This document shows positions 37,853 to 52,130 of a stretch of 64,000 nucleotides of DNA, in pieces. The stretch is from Tetrahymena elliotti 4EA (Eukaryota > Ciliophora > Oligohymenophorea > Hymenostomatida > Tetrahymenidae). The notes beneath the pieces are model-generated. The model was not told where the DNA came from, searched no databases, and was given only the letters and a program-made list of their open reading frames with translations. The position numbers were made by a program, and so were the translations under genes. The stretch is taken from positions 446,448 through 510,447 of the forward strand of contig JH720347.1 in NCBI GenBank assembly GCA_000231825.2. Reading direction: 5' to 3'. How positions within the stretch are numbered: position 1 is the first letter of the stretch; each line of letters opens with the position of its first letter.

Positions 37853-38644
37853 ATGGATTTAAATATTAATTAACCTTGCAAGCATTATGAAAGAGGATGC
37901 ATCATCCTTGCACCATGTTGCAATATATGGTACCCATGTAGGCTTTGCCATAATGAAAAGTACACTGGTCCTAAGGGAATTTGTAGTGTAGAAACATTAG
38001 ATAGATATTCTATAAGCAGAATTAAATGTTTGAGTTGTGGATTAGAGCAAAAACCATAATCGATTTGTGAAAATCCAGAATGCAAACATGTGTTGGGGGA
38101 ATATTTCTGTGAAATTTGTAAATTATTCAACAACAATAAATCTAAGAAAATGTACCATTGCGATAAATGTAAAATGTGTAGAATGGGTGCAAAGGAAGAT
38201 AATTTTCATTGTGATGTTTGTGATATATGTATGAGTAAATCATTAGAAAATAACCATAAATGCATTGAAAGAAAAACTGAATAAGATTGCCCAATTTGTT
38301 TGGAGAATTTGAAAATCTCTACCAAACCATGGTTTTAATTATAAAGATGCGGACATTGTATTCATACAAAATGCTTTGAAGATTATCAAATTAAATCTCA
38401 TAATGCTAATTGCCCTTACTGTGGTATGAGTATTTATTTACAATCCGAAGAAATAAAATAGAGAATATAATAAGAAATAGATTTAATTTATTCTACAATG
38501 GATCCTAAAATAAAAGAAGAGCTATCAGGCAAAACATCAATTCTATGTAACGAATGCAACAAAAAATCCTATGATGTTGATTTTAATATAATAGCTATTA
38601 AATGTCCTCATTGCAATTGCTTTAATACAAAAGAAATTAAATGA
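37853..38644 (+). CDS. RCHY1: RCHY1/Pirh2-type RING E3 ubiquitin ligase
   Basis: A single uninterrupted exon of 263 residues. The N-terminal CHY zinc finger is clear (PCKHYERGC, PCCNIWYPCRLCHNE). It is followed by the CTCHY-type Cys/His array (CLSCGLEQKPQ, YHCDKCKMCRMG, FHCDVCDICMSK) and a RING finger (CPICLENLK, RCGHCIHTKCFEDY, CPYC). A C-terminal z-ribbon follows, from LCNECNKKSYDVDF to CPHCNC. This is the full domain order of eukaryotic RCHY1/Pirh2 and plant MIEL1/SZP1-type ligases, at their usual length. It should transfer ubiquitin from an E2 to substrates in the cytosol or nucleus; targets cannot be read from the sequence. The lack of introns is unusual among its neighbours. Confidence 0.95.
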
Positions 38645-40007
38645 TGTTTCCTTATATTCTTAATTAATTTGTCTCTCTCTTTCTTTCTAAAATATTTATC
38701 AAATTAACTTGTATTTTGTAAATATATAAATTTATATATATTTTGATTTTATGTCTTTTCATTTGTTTGATAGTTAGTTAGTCTAGCTAAATCTCTCTAT
38801 TACACTTAAAATCTAATATTTCGAATCTCACACAATAAATAAATATCTTTCGTAAAACATATATCTATTTAATTTACTCTTTAAAATTAAAAATTATCTT
38901 CATTTTTTTGCTAAAAAGTATAGGTTAAGCAAAAATTTTATGAGAAGTTTACCTAAAGATATCATTCTATAAGTATCTCAGATGAGATTTTAGCAAATAG
39001 ATAAAAAAAAAGAAAGTATTTCTTTTGCTTGGAGAATTAAAAAAATATGAGAAATTCAATTAAATACTTTTAGAAAAGTCTTTTCTTTTTTCTGACTTCT
39101 AAGATGATAGACTTATTTCCTTATTTAATTTTTCTGATTTTTTCAATTTCTTAGAGTCAATTAATCTTTTTATCTTTACGTATTTTTTAATTATAAAACC
39201 CAAAAATAGATTTTGCTGTCGTCACATAAACTGGAGTTTTATGAAATTTTTAATTTATTTTTTGATGATTTAAATTATCATCTACAATTTAGCTGTTTTG
39301 ATTGATTCAAAACAAATGAATCTAAACAATCTGTAAGGAAATAAAAGCTAAAACTCCATATACTCCTATTACAAATGATATTGAAATTGAGAGAATTTTG
39401 ATGAAATCTACTTTATTAGGAATTTTAGTTAGTAAACCAAACAATATTGGAAAATTTATTCTTAAAAATCCACTCCTGTTAATATTTATCCATAATCTTT
39501 TTTTGAGAGAAGAATTGAGTTGGATTTACTAGAGTACTTATTTTGAAAATAGGATCAATTTTTTTATTTGAATATCTATCTATCTTATTTGGCTCAGGCT
39601 GTATAAATTTCGATTAGTTAATTTTAAATTTAATCAAAATATGAAGAAATAAATGATAGAAAGACGAAATTTAGCTCTCTCCGTTGCTTCTTCTATTTTC
39701 ATGGTAATATTAATTATTTTGATTCCCCACTGAATTTCAAATTCTGTATTAAATTTCTGCCAATTTACGAATGAATATTAATAATTTTTTTAATCAAAAT
39801 AAAATAACTTGCCTCTTCACTCAACTACTCAAAAAGGAAAATTTCATATTTTTTAATTAATATTTTCCAAGCATTCAATATTAACAAATTCTATACCTCT
39901 TAAAAATTTTGAGGCTCTTTTGCTTGAAATAATCTAAAAATTATACAACATACTTCTCAGTAATCTGAAGAGAATACACACTTTTAGGGAAAAATATCAT
40001 ATAAAAA
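38645..40007. other. A+T-rich intergenic region
   Basis: About 1.4 kb between RCHY1 and CDPK-B. No open frame stands out and no repeat is noted. It must include the CDPK-B promoter. Confidence 0.6.
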
Positions 40008-41795
<1,788 letters not shown>

Positions 41796-43191
41796 GCTTT
41801 TTTAAAAATATGTATAAAAAAATAGTAAAGTAAATTCTTAACAAATTAATTTTCTTATTTATCAACCCAATAACCAATCAATAAGCTTCATTAATAATAA
41901 TATTGAATTATTCTCATAGGAGTTTATTTCTCTCAATTAATTCCTAACTCAATCACTATCAATGATGATAATAATAATAACATTAAGATATTTTAGATGA
42001 ACAGAAAATGTGCATCAAATAAAAGCTATATTAATATTCTAAAAAAAAGAAACAAAAATAATTTATTAATTTATTTATTTATAAATGAAAGGTAATAATA
42101 CCAAAAAAAATTTCAATAATTTACTTTTGTTAATTTATTTATTTTCTTTATATATTATATCAACTATCAAAAAGTAATTTATTAGATTTTGTATTTCAAT
42201 TTACTTAGTCATTTCAAATAATTAATTTATTATTATAATTGAGTTGATCTTCAAATATTAATACAAAAGAAATATTTATTAATAGTTTATAATTTATTTA
42301 TTTTTTAAGTTTAGATTTTATTGCTTAAATTTTGTGATTTTATTACTGCTATTATTGAATCACTCTGATAAATAAATACAATTAATATAATTAATGATAT
42401 AAAAAAATAAAACAAGCAAACTAAAAAATCAAATATTATTAATTAGTTTTTCTGAACAAAGACGAATTTATCTAATTTATTATATTTTATATTAAATACT
42501 ATCCAATAATCTAAAAATACTCAAATTGTATATTTTATTTTAATTGATTTTAATGCTTCTTGTTAACAATCAATATTTAAATCAAGATAAAGAAAGAATA
42601 AAAATTAATTTTAAAAAAGCTGACCTTATTTTCTCATTTACCAAGTATAATATCTACAAAATTTTAGAAAAATTATGAAAAAATTAATTTTAGAAAACTT
42701 GGCATACACATCATTCCAACAATTTACAAGTTTATTTTCATATATTTGCAAATGAAAAATATTTTGAAAAATAAAAATTAAGCTTGAAAGAAAGTACATT
42801 TAGTAAGAGAGATTTATTTTGATTTGTTAAATTTACTCAATAAAGATAATTTATTTGAATAGCAAAAAATTTATATTTTCACCAAAAAAATCTAAAAATA
42901 GTATAAATATAGAGTAAATGCTATTCATCAAAAACATATGATTTTCTTTTGAGGATCTTATCTATTTGAAATCAAAATTATAATAAGCTAATTTGAGGTT
43001 TTTTAAAAAGAGATATTTATAGTTTTTAGTTTTTTTTTATTTTTCTTAATTAATAATAAAGCTAAGCGATAAATTATTATTTTCAAAATCAATAAAAGAA
43101 GTTTATTTTTAATAAGTAAGTAGAAGAATATTAAACAAAAAAACAAACAAATTTTGACAGATAAATATAACTTTAATTCATTTTTAACACT
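41796..43191. other. A+T-rich intergenic region
   Basis: About 1.4 kb between CDPK-B and CDPK-C. No gene, RNA or repeat is recognised. Confidence 0.6.
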
Positions 43192-45012
43192 ATGGGCTGT
43201 GTTAAATCACATTCAATTTAAATAGATGATTAAAAAATTACTTAATTTGAAAAGAGAAGGCTTGAATAAGTTGCTTCAAAGACCAATATTCGTAATGTGT
43301 ATGAGTTTTAAGGTGTTATTGGGAAAGGAGCTTTTGGTACTGTCAAGTTAGCAGCTTTAAAAAATTCTATAAATGACAGAAAAATAGCTATTAAGATTAT
43401 TGAAAAAAGCTTACTAAAATCAAAACAATTTGTTCTATTAAGAGAGTTAGATATGATGAAAAATTTAGACCATCCTAACATTATTAAATTTTATGAAGTT
43501 TATTAAGATGAAATGTTTTTTTATATCTGTATGGAGTATTGCGCTGGTGGAGAGCTGTTAGAAAGAATTAGTAAAAAAAAAGTATTTAGTGAAAAAGAAG
43601 CTTCTAATATTATGGAAAAAATATTTTCTGCTATTAACCATATGCATAGCAGAGGAGTCGTCCATAGAGATATAAAGCCAGAGAATATTCTCTTTTCAAA
43701 TAAATATCCAGACTCAGAAATTAAGTTAATTGACTTTGGTCTTTCAACTAAATTTGAAAATAATGCAAATTTAAGTACAATGGTTGGAACACCAATATAT
43801 GTTTCTCCAAATGTTCTTGAAGGTAAATATGATAAAACATGTGATAATTGGAGCGCTGGAGTAATTCTCTACATTTTACTGGTAGGTTACCCACCGTTTT
43901 TTGGGAATAACAAGTCAGAAATTTTCAAAAGAATAAAAGCAGGATAATATACTATGGATGGTAATAAATTTATTTCTAATATCTATATCTAACCTTTTAA
44001 TTAAATTTCATTGTTTTCTAAAAAAAGTGAGATAAGATCTCATAAAAGTTTGTTAAATTTTAAATTTTTCCTATTTGTATAATTCAAAACTCTATTTTCT
44101 AAGGATAACTTTATTTCTCAGTCATACATTTTTCTTTATCCTTAAACTAACTTTTTAAGCTACTAACAAATACTTTACCTTTTTTAAATATCTGGAGAAA
44201 TTATCGTTTATTTATTATTAACTTTAATTAAAGGATTTGAATGGAATAATGTATCTTCTTTGGCAAAAGATTTAGTTTCTAAATTACTAGTTGTTAATAG
44301 CAAGAAAAGATATACTGCTGCCTAAGTTTTGTAACACCCATGGATTAAAAAATATTAACAAAGAAATTCTAAAGCTATATCTAATAATAGCATAATATCA
44401 CCTATTTAAGAATAGTAAAATGTAAATACATGCAACACCACTGCACCAAATAAAGCAACTGACAAAGTAGATCCCAAAATAGTGAACATGCTAAAAAACT
44501 TCTCTTCTGCAAGCAAGTTTAAAAAGGAAGTTATTAGAGTTATAGTTAATTAACTAAATGAAAAAGAGATCGAGTCTCTGAAAGTTTAATTTAAAAAAAT
44601 AGACAAAGATTAAACAGGCTTAATTAGAGTTGAAGAGCTTAAAGAGGTAATGAACTAAGCAGGTTACACCTCCTCAAAAGAAGATATAGAACAAATCATA
44701 AGGAAGATTTCATTTGAGAGTGATAAAGAATTGACAATTAAATATAGTGAATTTTTAGCTGCTACTTTAGATATTGTTAGCTATCTTAAATAAGAAAAAA
44801 TATGGTCTATTTTTAAGTATTTCGATCCTTCAAACACAAATTATATATCTATTGCAGATTTAAGGGAAATTCTATTAAGAAATGGTAGAGATGTTCCTGA
44901 AGAAGAAATTAAATAAATGGTAAGTGAAGTTAATCCTTCGAATGATGGAAATATATCTCTTGTAGAATTCACCAGAATTATGATGGGAGAAGAAGTCGAC
45001 TTCAAAAAATGA
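43192..45012 (+). CDS. Calcium-dependent protein kinase, CDPK-C
   Basis: Predicted 515-residue CDPK in two exons (43192-43960, 44234-45012). The MGCV start again predicts dual acylation. The glycine loop is GKGAFGTVKLA, with HRDIKPEN and DFGLS; SPN replaces APE and DNWS replaces the usual DxWS, as in CDPK-A. The linker after the kinase domain is longer and Ser/Asn/Gln-rich. EF1 (DKDQTGLIRVEE) is canonical, EF2 is degenerate, and EF3 (DPSNTNYISIAD) has Asn at the Gly site. EF4 (NPSNDGNISLVE) keeps most ligands, with Asn at position 1. The intron is at the same MDG/MEG codon as in CDPK-A and CDPK-B. It is separated from CDPK-B only by noncoding DNA, so these two are direct tandem neighbours. 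Confidence 0.95.
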
Positions 45013-45912
45013 TTAACTATTTAAATGTTAAAAAATAAATAAAATAAAATAAACAAAAAATAAAAAAACTAATATAATCTTTCCTAATTTATTAATCAAA
45101 CAAACAATCATTTAATTCAAGAATCACCAACTAATAATAATAATAAATAAAACAATTAATTCCATATTTAATTTATTCAAAAATTACTAAAAAAAATATC
45201 AATTATGCTTTTTATCTTTATATATCTTATTTATATTCTGTTCCATAAAAAAATATTAATTTACTTTCATAGTTCAAATATTTCAAAACAATTTTTTGAA
45301 AAACTAAAAGATTGATTGAATAATAGTAAGAAAATTGGTTTTTCATAAATGAGCAAAACCAAATTTTTCACTCATACCTTCCCGAAATTAAGAAAAATTT
45401 TTAACTTTTTATTTTTTTAATTTAAGCAATTATTTGTAAATTTTAGATTTTTTAGTGTATTTTTAAACAAATCTATTAAAATAATTTATTTTATCACACT
45501 TAGACTTAGACTTGAAATTCCTTCAATTATTAACATAAAAAACTGAATCAAAAAATTAGATATAATATTCAGATTCATTTTTTTGTTTTGATTTCCATAA
45601 AATTAAAGAATAGTCTTTTTAATTATTGTTTTTAATTTTTCTTTTTTATTTCATAACTTTAATGATCTTTTATGAAAAAATAATTTAATTTAGCAATATA
45701 ATTTTAATCAACATTAAAATAAATGAAAATTATGTTTAGAAAATATTTATTTAACTTTTAGAGTTATTTCTACCTTATTTACATATTCTATAATATTTGA
45801 ACTCTAAGCATATTTCATCAAAAAGTATACCCATAAATAGGAGAGATAAATCTAAATTATTAAATCTAAATAATTAAAACTTAGAAATTATAGAGAGTTA
45901 ACTATTTTTAAA
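45013..45912. other. A+T-rich intergenic region
   Basis: About 900 bases with no recognised feature, between two plus-strand genes. Confidence 0.6.
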
Positions 45913-47322
45913 ATGAACAAGTATATTTCTTACTCAAAAGTACTTAAATAAATAGCAGTAGATAAAGGAAACTTTAAGACAGTTTTATTTAGAGAATACA
46001 AAGGTGACTCTAAACTTAAAGAAGCTTATGGAATCTTGATAAAAGCAGTAAAAAACTATGATAAGATAGTAGAAATTGGGTCAATCATAAATTAAAAAAA
46101 CAAAAAAAATGTAATAGGCAATATGCAACTATTTTGCATCTTAGTTATTGAACAATTCTATAGCAAGAAGAAGAAAATTGAAGGTGGAGGTTAATTGAAA
46201 AAAATAATTATAGAAAACAAAGACTTAATTGCTAGTCAGCTAAATATTGATTTAAATGCAGAAAATAATTCTAATTTGATTCGATAAGATGTACACATCA
46301 GATGGATATCTAAATAATAAAATGAAAACAAACAAAACAAAGAGAAAAAATCAAAGACATAAAACGTCTCAGATAAAATTCAAATAGAAGATAATAGATT
46401 ATAGAATATAATGATATAAAAAGCACAACCAGATGATATTATTGATAATTTATATACTTTAAAATATAATGAATACTAAGCAGTTATTAGTAAAGATTCT
46501 TCTGTTTTAGATTCTACTGATATAGTCATTCAAAGCAAATCTTCTGCTATGCCTGTCTATCTTCTTTTTAAGAATGTAATTGATGAGCAAAATAATTAAT
46601 TATTATCTAAAGCTTCCAGACCATCAAAAAATTTTGATGTTATTGACTGCTGTTCTGCTCCTGGAAATAAAACTATGTAAGCTGCTGAATATCTTAAAGG
46701 TAGAGGAAAGGTCTTTGCTTTTGAAAAGAACTAATAACGTTTTGAATTGTTAAAAGAGAGAACCTAAAAATATGGATTCGGAGAAATTATTACTTGCTTA
46801 AACGAAGATTTTTTAACTTTAGATGTGACTTAATATCCTAATGTAGAATACTTTGTAGCTGATCCCTCTTGTTCAGGTACAGGAATGCTCAATCATATTT
46901 ACTTTGATGAAGACTAGATAAAGTTAGAAGAAGAAAACCTTTAAAACTAGAAGAGCAAAAAATCTTTTATGGAGAGAACATAAGATATTTTTGAATCATA
47001 TGATAAATAAATGAAATAAAGAGTGGTTGGTCTCGGATAATTCTAATTAAAAATTTTGAATAAATTAGCAACTTTCCCTAAAATAAAAGCATTTTCTTAT
47101 TCAACATGCTCTATTCATTAACAAGAAAATGAAGATGTTGTTTTTAAGTTTTTATAAGAAAATGAATCATTTGAATTAGTTTAAGCTTGTCCAGAATGGT
47201 AGACAAGAGGATTTAAAACCAAAAACTTACCTGACGGTGATAAATGTATCCGTGTTAATCCTTTTGAGGATAAATCAGATGGATTCTTTGTTGCTTTGTT
47301 CTAAAAAAAGTTATTTGTATGA
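45913..47322 (+). CDS. NSUN5: NSUN5/Rcm1-type rRNA cytosine-C5 methyltransferase
   Basis: A single exon of 469 residues. The C-terminal half has the RsmB/NSUN signatures: SAM-binding DCCSAPGNKT, motif IV DPSCSGTGM with one catalytic cysteine, and motif VI YSTCSIHQQENEDVV with the nucleophilic cysteine. The order and the wording of YSTCSIHQQENE best fit the NSUN5/Rcm1 branch, which methylates one cytosine of large-subunit rRNA using S-adenosylmethionine in the nucleolus. The middle (about residues 85-165) contains a Lys/Asn/Gln-rich insertion typical of ciliate proteins. Both cysteines needed for the NSUN mechanism are present. Another NSUN subfamily cannot be fully excluded without a tree. 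Confidence 0.9.
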
Positions 47323-48053
47323 ACAATTAATTAATTAATAATAAAATTATTAACGTAAAACAAAATAAAAATGAAGTATTAAAAATTTAAAATCTAAATT
47401 ACAATGACACAAAATTTAAACAAATTGTAATTTTTATTATCTATTGCATTAAAATTTTCTTAGAATACAAATTTTTCTCATTCCTTTTCTTCTGTATTTT
47501 GTATCAAGTATTTGGTTAATTTACTTAATCAAATAAAAGATTGTAAAAAAATAGAATCTTAAATATATTTTTCTTGAAATTTTATGATTGATAATTTTCT
47601 ATAATACATTTTTTAGGAATATTCATTTTAGTTAGATAAATTAACCCTTTTCTAAATTATATATATATATAGTACCCTTATTATTTCTTTTTTTTTAATT
47701 ATTTTCGTTTTTTGGTGTTTTACTTTTTTTCACCTGGTTTTTGGTGTTTATTTATTTTTTGTTTTTTTTCTAAATTTAAAATAAAAAAATAAAATAAGTA
47801 AATAGTTTACATTTCAGAAATTAAAAAAATTTAATTAAAAGAATTTACCTTTAAAATTAGAAAGAATATCTTTAAATTTTCGAAATGAAGAAAAAATTCA
47901 ATTTTCTATTTGTAGGAGAAATGAATTTTAAAAATAAAAAAGGAAAATGTTAATTATGTTGATTAAATTTGTTTAAGTGTTTTATCTATGTATGTAGCTG
48001 TTTTTTAGAATTTTAAATATAGAAATTTTGATTAAATATTTTAGAAATGTTTG
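47323..48053. other. A+T-rich region between convergent genes
   Basis: About 730 bases, including a short AT dinucleotide run near 47660. There are also two copies of a TTTTTGGTGTTT motif about 40 bases apart near 47712. Both flanking genes end here, so it is 3' flank on both sides. Confidence 0.55.
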
Positions 48054-49506
48054 TCAATTATAAATTAAATGTCTCTCTCTAATTTTTTTCCATTCTTTGA
48101 GATTTGATGAGCAGGAATCTAATATGTCTTATACAGATACACTCTTGTTGGTGATTTAGTTGTAAAAGTTTATTGTTCCAAACTCTTAACAACTACCTTT
48201 TTATGTTAAAGTCATATTTTAAGGATATTCTTAAAGCAAAACTTGCAAAATTCTAGTTCCTACAAAAACTGAATCATAATTATCTTTGTCAATCACTGTT
48301 ATCTAAATACCTTAGCAAGTTTAATTAACCCATTTACTGGTAGTTGGAATAAATGATACTGGAGTAAATTAAGCATACTAATTGACAGTGTTATCATAGG
48401 TCAAAATTTAGCTTATTAAAGTACCATTTACGAATGGAGCACCTAATATTTAGAATGGATTGTTAGTTCCTCTACCTTCACTGGCATTAGTTTATTCAAA
48501 AACACCTGTGCCTGGATAAACATAAGCAGTTTAATATGTTTTCATGTTAGGAGAAGGATTAATCCATAAGGAGGCATTGGGGAACCCAGAATTTCTATGA
48601 TAATTAGGGATTTTAATAGCCTTCAAATCATTAATTTTGTGTACCAAATATTCATCATTAAATAATTTTGCTAATTCACCAGTTGTCATTGCATAACGAG
48701 TAGGGATAGTGAAATTCTAATTGAATAGACGACCTATGTAACCAGCTTCAATTTCAAGAGGGCATCCTTATATTAATTCACCTCCAAGAACATTAGGACG
48801 ATCAACAACAATAAAATTTATCTCCTTTTTAGAAATGTTAGTTTGAATTTCTTTGAAATTTGATGAAAGCTATCTTTGTGAATTATTGAGTTAGAAAATA
48901 TCTTTTATTTACATATTTTAAGTCAAATTGTAATTATAATTTCCTACAGCCTCTTATGCATAACTCATAGTCCAAATATAAGTAAAGAAACGTGTTCCAA
49001 CATCAACGATACAATGAACAATAGTATCAACTTACTCCAACATTTCAACAGTTGGCTATTTACGTATTCCATATAAACTATAAACAGTTATGTTTGTTTA
49101 TGGATCTACATAATCATATACTAAACTACCAGCATCTTAATCTCCTCTAATTCCATGTTCAGCTGCAAGGGCATACTATTAATAATAGACATTAAATATT
49201 AACATATTCATATGAAAATAATTATAAGAAATGTGAGATTTTAAATATCTTTTTAAAAAAAGAAAGGTTTTTTACTTCTAAAGTGTAGTTAAAGGCATTT
49301 TAATTTTTGAAAAGAACATCAAATAAGAGTTCTCTTGAGCTATCTATGCAAGAAGGATTTGTTAGAATAGCTATTCTTTTTCCTTAAATTTAGGTAAGTA
49401 GCTCTTATGTTTGAATATCATAACTTCCTGAACTTTGGAAAGAGTTACCATAAGTTGAAGATGCTAAAAGCACCAAAATTGATGCAAAAAATACAAATTT
49501 CTTCAT
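48054..49506 (-). CDS. Secreted NamZ/DUF1343-type exo-N-acetylmuramidase-like protein
   Basis: Predicted 450 residues in two minus-strand exons (49506-49276, 49175-48054). It starts with a clear signal peptide (MKKFVFFASILVLLASSTYG). The mature part follows the bacterial DUF1343 family: RIAILTNPSCID, AAEHGIRGDQDAGSLV, VYSLYGIRKQPTVEML, CIVDVGTRFFTYIWTMSYA, IVVDRPNVLGGELIQG and YPGTGVFEQTNASEGRGT. The known member NamZ removes terminal MurNAc from peptidoglycan fragments. A secreted or phagosomal enzyme that digests bacterial cell wall is inferred, fitting a bacterivore. The ciliate code and the intron show that the gene is nuclear, not contamination. Acidic residues expected in the active site (the E of AAEHG and D of IVDVG) are present. 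Confidence 0.88.
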
Positions 49507-50096
49507 ATTATTACTTGAGATTCCTAAAAACTGTGTTTAATTAGATTTTTTTAATAAATAAATCTTTGTTTGATTATCTCAAATAATTTACCTTTAATCA
49601 AAAAGGTTTTTATGATTTGTAAGCTAATAATGATTAGAAAGATAAATTTAGATAGAATATTCAACCTTACTTAGTTTATAAAACTTCACAAAACTAAAAA
49701 AATTCAAGGTTGAATGAAGAGTATATTTGTAATTATTTACCATTTAAATTATTATGTATTTTTATATTTAATTTATGAAAAATTCAATTAAATTTTGTAG
49801 AGCAAATCGATATAAAAAAATATGAAATTGATAAAGTATTTTAGAAATGATAAAATAATAAAATAAAATTAAACATATATATATATATAATTTTAATAAC
49901 ATAAAAAGTACTGATTTAATTATTTTATAATTTAACGAATAATTAATTATCTATTTACTTTTTTTATATAAGTTTGCTGTGTTGTTAATTTGTTTATAAG
50001 AAAGAATAATTAAAAGGGTTTCATTAAGAAGATAGATTGATTGATCATGAATGTACAATTTTATTGCCACTCGCTCATTAAGCAGGTTTAAGTGAT
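49507..50096. other. A+T-rich intergenic region
   Basis: About 590 bases between the start of the NamZ-like gene and the end of the next minus-strand gene, with an AT dinucleotide run near 49875. No gene is seen. Confidence 0.6.
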
Positions 50097-52130
50097 TCAG
50101 ACAAAAAATTTTGAGAACTCTTAGAATGAGATTTTCTAATCGTTATCTGTGTCAAATAATTTAAAAATATAATTGTATTCATCTTCATAAATGTATTTGT
50201 CAATAATTTTAATGAACTTTTTGAATTCATTAATGTCCAAGTATGAGTCTTTTGTTTAGTCAAAGTTACGGAAAATTACTTTGATGTCAATATTATTTTC
50301 TTTTATTATTCTTCTCAGTTCGCCAATCAGTCTTTTAGCCTTTTCTTAGAAAAAGTTATACTGATTTTCTTAATCTTATATACCATATGTAAGGGCATTT
50401 TTAAACTCTTCAAATGATACTTAGTTATCTTTATCTTTATCAAACTTTTCAAAGCACTTTTAAATTTCATGGTCTTTAAGAGCGGGTGCAACCACACGTA
50501 TAAGTTTATCAAATTCTTATTTATCAAGGGTTCCTAATTTATCTTTATCAAAATTAGAAAATATTTCTTTGAGATTAAGCTAGTTTGCTTTGATAATTTC
50601 TTTTAAGTCTGTAATCAAAATAGAAGCAGGATCATCAATATCTGCAAAATCATACTGACAGAAGATAGATGCGAATTCTTACAAAGAAATTTTTTTATCA
50701 TTTGATGTATCAACAACTTTAAAAATAGCCTTAGATTCAAAAGAAGTGATTCTGGGGTCAATGCTGACTAAGAATTAGAAGAACTCTTATTCATCCAAGC
50801 TACCTCCTTTATCTCTATCGAATTTATCAAATATATGATTTACATTCAAGTTGTGTGTCTGTACGATTTCTTGCATAGACCTTAGAATTTTTTTAGTTCT
50901 ATCATCAATTTTTACTTAAGGACTTTATATTTCTCCACCTCCATCAACTAATATCGGATGCTTAAATATCTTTTTATTTAAAGAAATTAGATTTTACAAA
51001 ATTTTAAAAGCTTAAAATGTTGAAAAAAATTATTTTAGTGGAATATTTTTTATGTATTTTTTGTAAAGAACAGTTACTTGAATCAACGTAGTAAATCAAA
51101 AATTTATAATTGTAAATTATTCAAATTTACTGTTTAAAATTTGATTTCTAATTAAAAATTTTACTGCAAAAAAATTGCAAAAGCTGTAATAAATAAGTGG
51201 TTTTAAATCATTTAATCAATCAATCAATCATATAATTACTTCATCCCAGCTCATTCTTTTGCTTTCATCAATAACTAAACATCTAGAAATAAAATCTTTA
51301 GTATCTTTCCCGATTGGCTTATCATAAGGAAATCTCAAGGGTGTAGTTTTTATGTTTCTAAGGAATGAATACAAATCTCTTGCAGGCCAGGGACTATTTT
51401 TACAAAATAATTTAAGTTGTTATAACACGAAAAATTTATTTCAAAAATGCATAAAATTTGTTGATTTCTCTTAATTAATTTAATCAAAATAAGTAAAAAT
51501 TTACGTCTTTCCAAATATTATCTCATAAAAAGTCATTCCAATAGACCAGACATCACTTTTAGCTGTGTAAGGCATGTTTTCTAAAAGCTATGGAGCCATA
51601 TAAAGAGGAGTACCAACATACTCTTTCATAAATTATTTGCCTCTTGGATCAATTTTTGTGGCAAACCCAAAATCTGCTATTTTAAAAGTGTCTCTACTTA
51701 GAAGAATATTTTATGGTTTAATATCTCTATGGATGTATCCTTTTTCATGCATCTCTTTAAAACCATTCATAAATTACTTTAGGATTTCAATAGCCTATTT
51801 TTCTTTTAATTTTCCACCTTTTTTTTCAATATAATGTTTAAGATCTCCCCCTTCACAAAATTCCATAAATAAATATGTCTCTTTATTATTTCCAGAGCAG
51901 TCTAAAAGTCTAACAATATTTGGAGATTTTAATTACTTCATTATTTGAATTTCATTTTTCAGTGAAGCAATCATATCTTATTGCTTAAAATTTTTCATAT
52001 CAAGTACTTTTACTGCAACTTCTTACTTGGTTTTATGATTTATTGCTCTATAAACTTTACCAAAGGATCCCTCCCCGATAAATTTTCTGTTTTCCCATTA
52101 ATAATCTCCTTCAATATGTACTTTATTCAT
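50097..52130 (-). CDS. ULK-like protein kinase fused to six EF-hands
   Basis: Predicted 550 residues in three exons (52130-51505, 51393-51240, 50969-50097). The kinase domain (about residues 10-265) has GEGSFGKVYRA, VAVKVLD, SPNIVRLLDCSGN, YIHRDIKPQNILLS and KIADFGFATK. Wording such as FCEGGDLKHYI and KSDVWSIG is closer to ULK/ATG1-like kinases than to the CDPKs in this window. The APE motif reads APQ (codon TAG). The C-terminal half has six EF-hand loops: DRDKGGSLDEQE, DTSNDKKISLQE, DKDKLGTLDKQE, DKDKDNQVSFEE, DQTKDSYLDINE and DTDNDQKISFQE; ordinary CDPKs have four. Phases close through the joining intron. Calcium-regulated kinase activity is inferred. No acylation motif is seen at MNKV. Two ATG4 genes lie next to it on the same strand. 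Confidence 0.9.
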
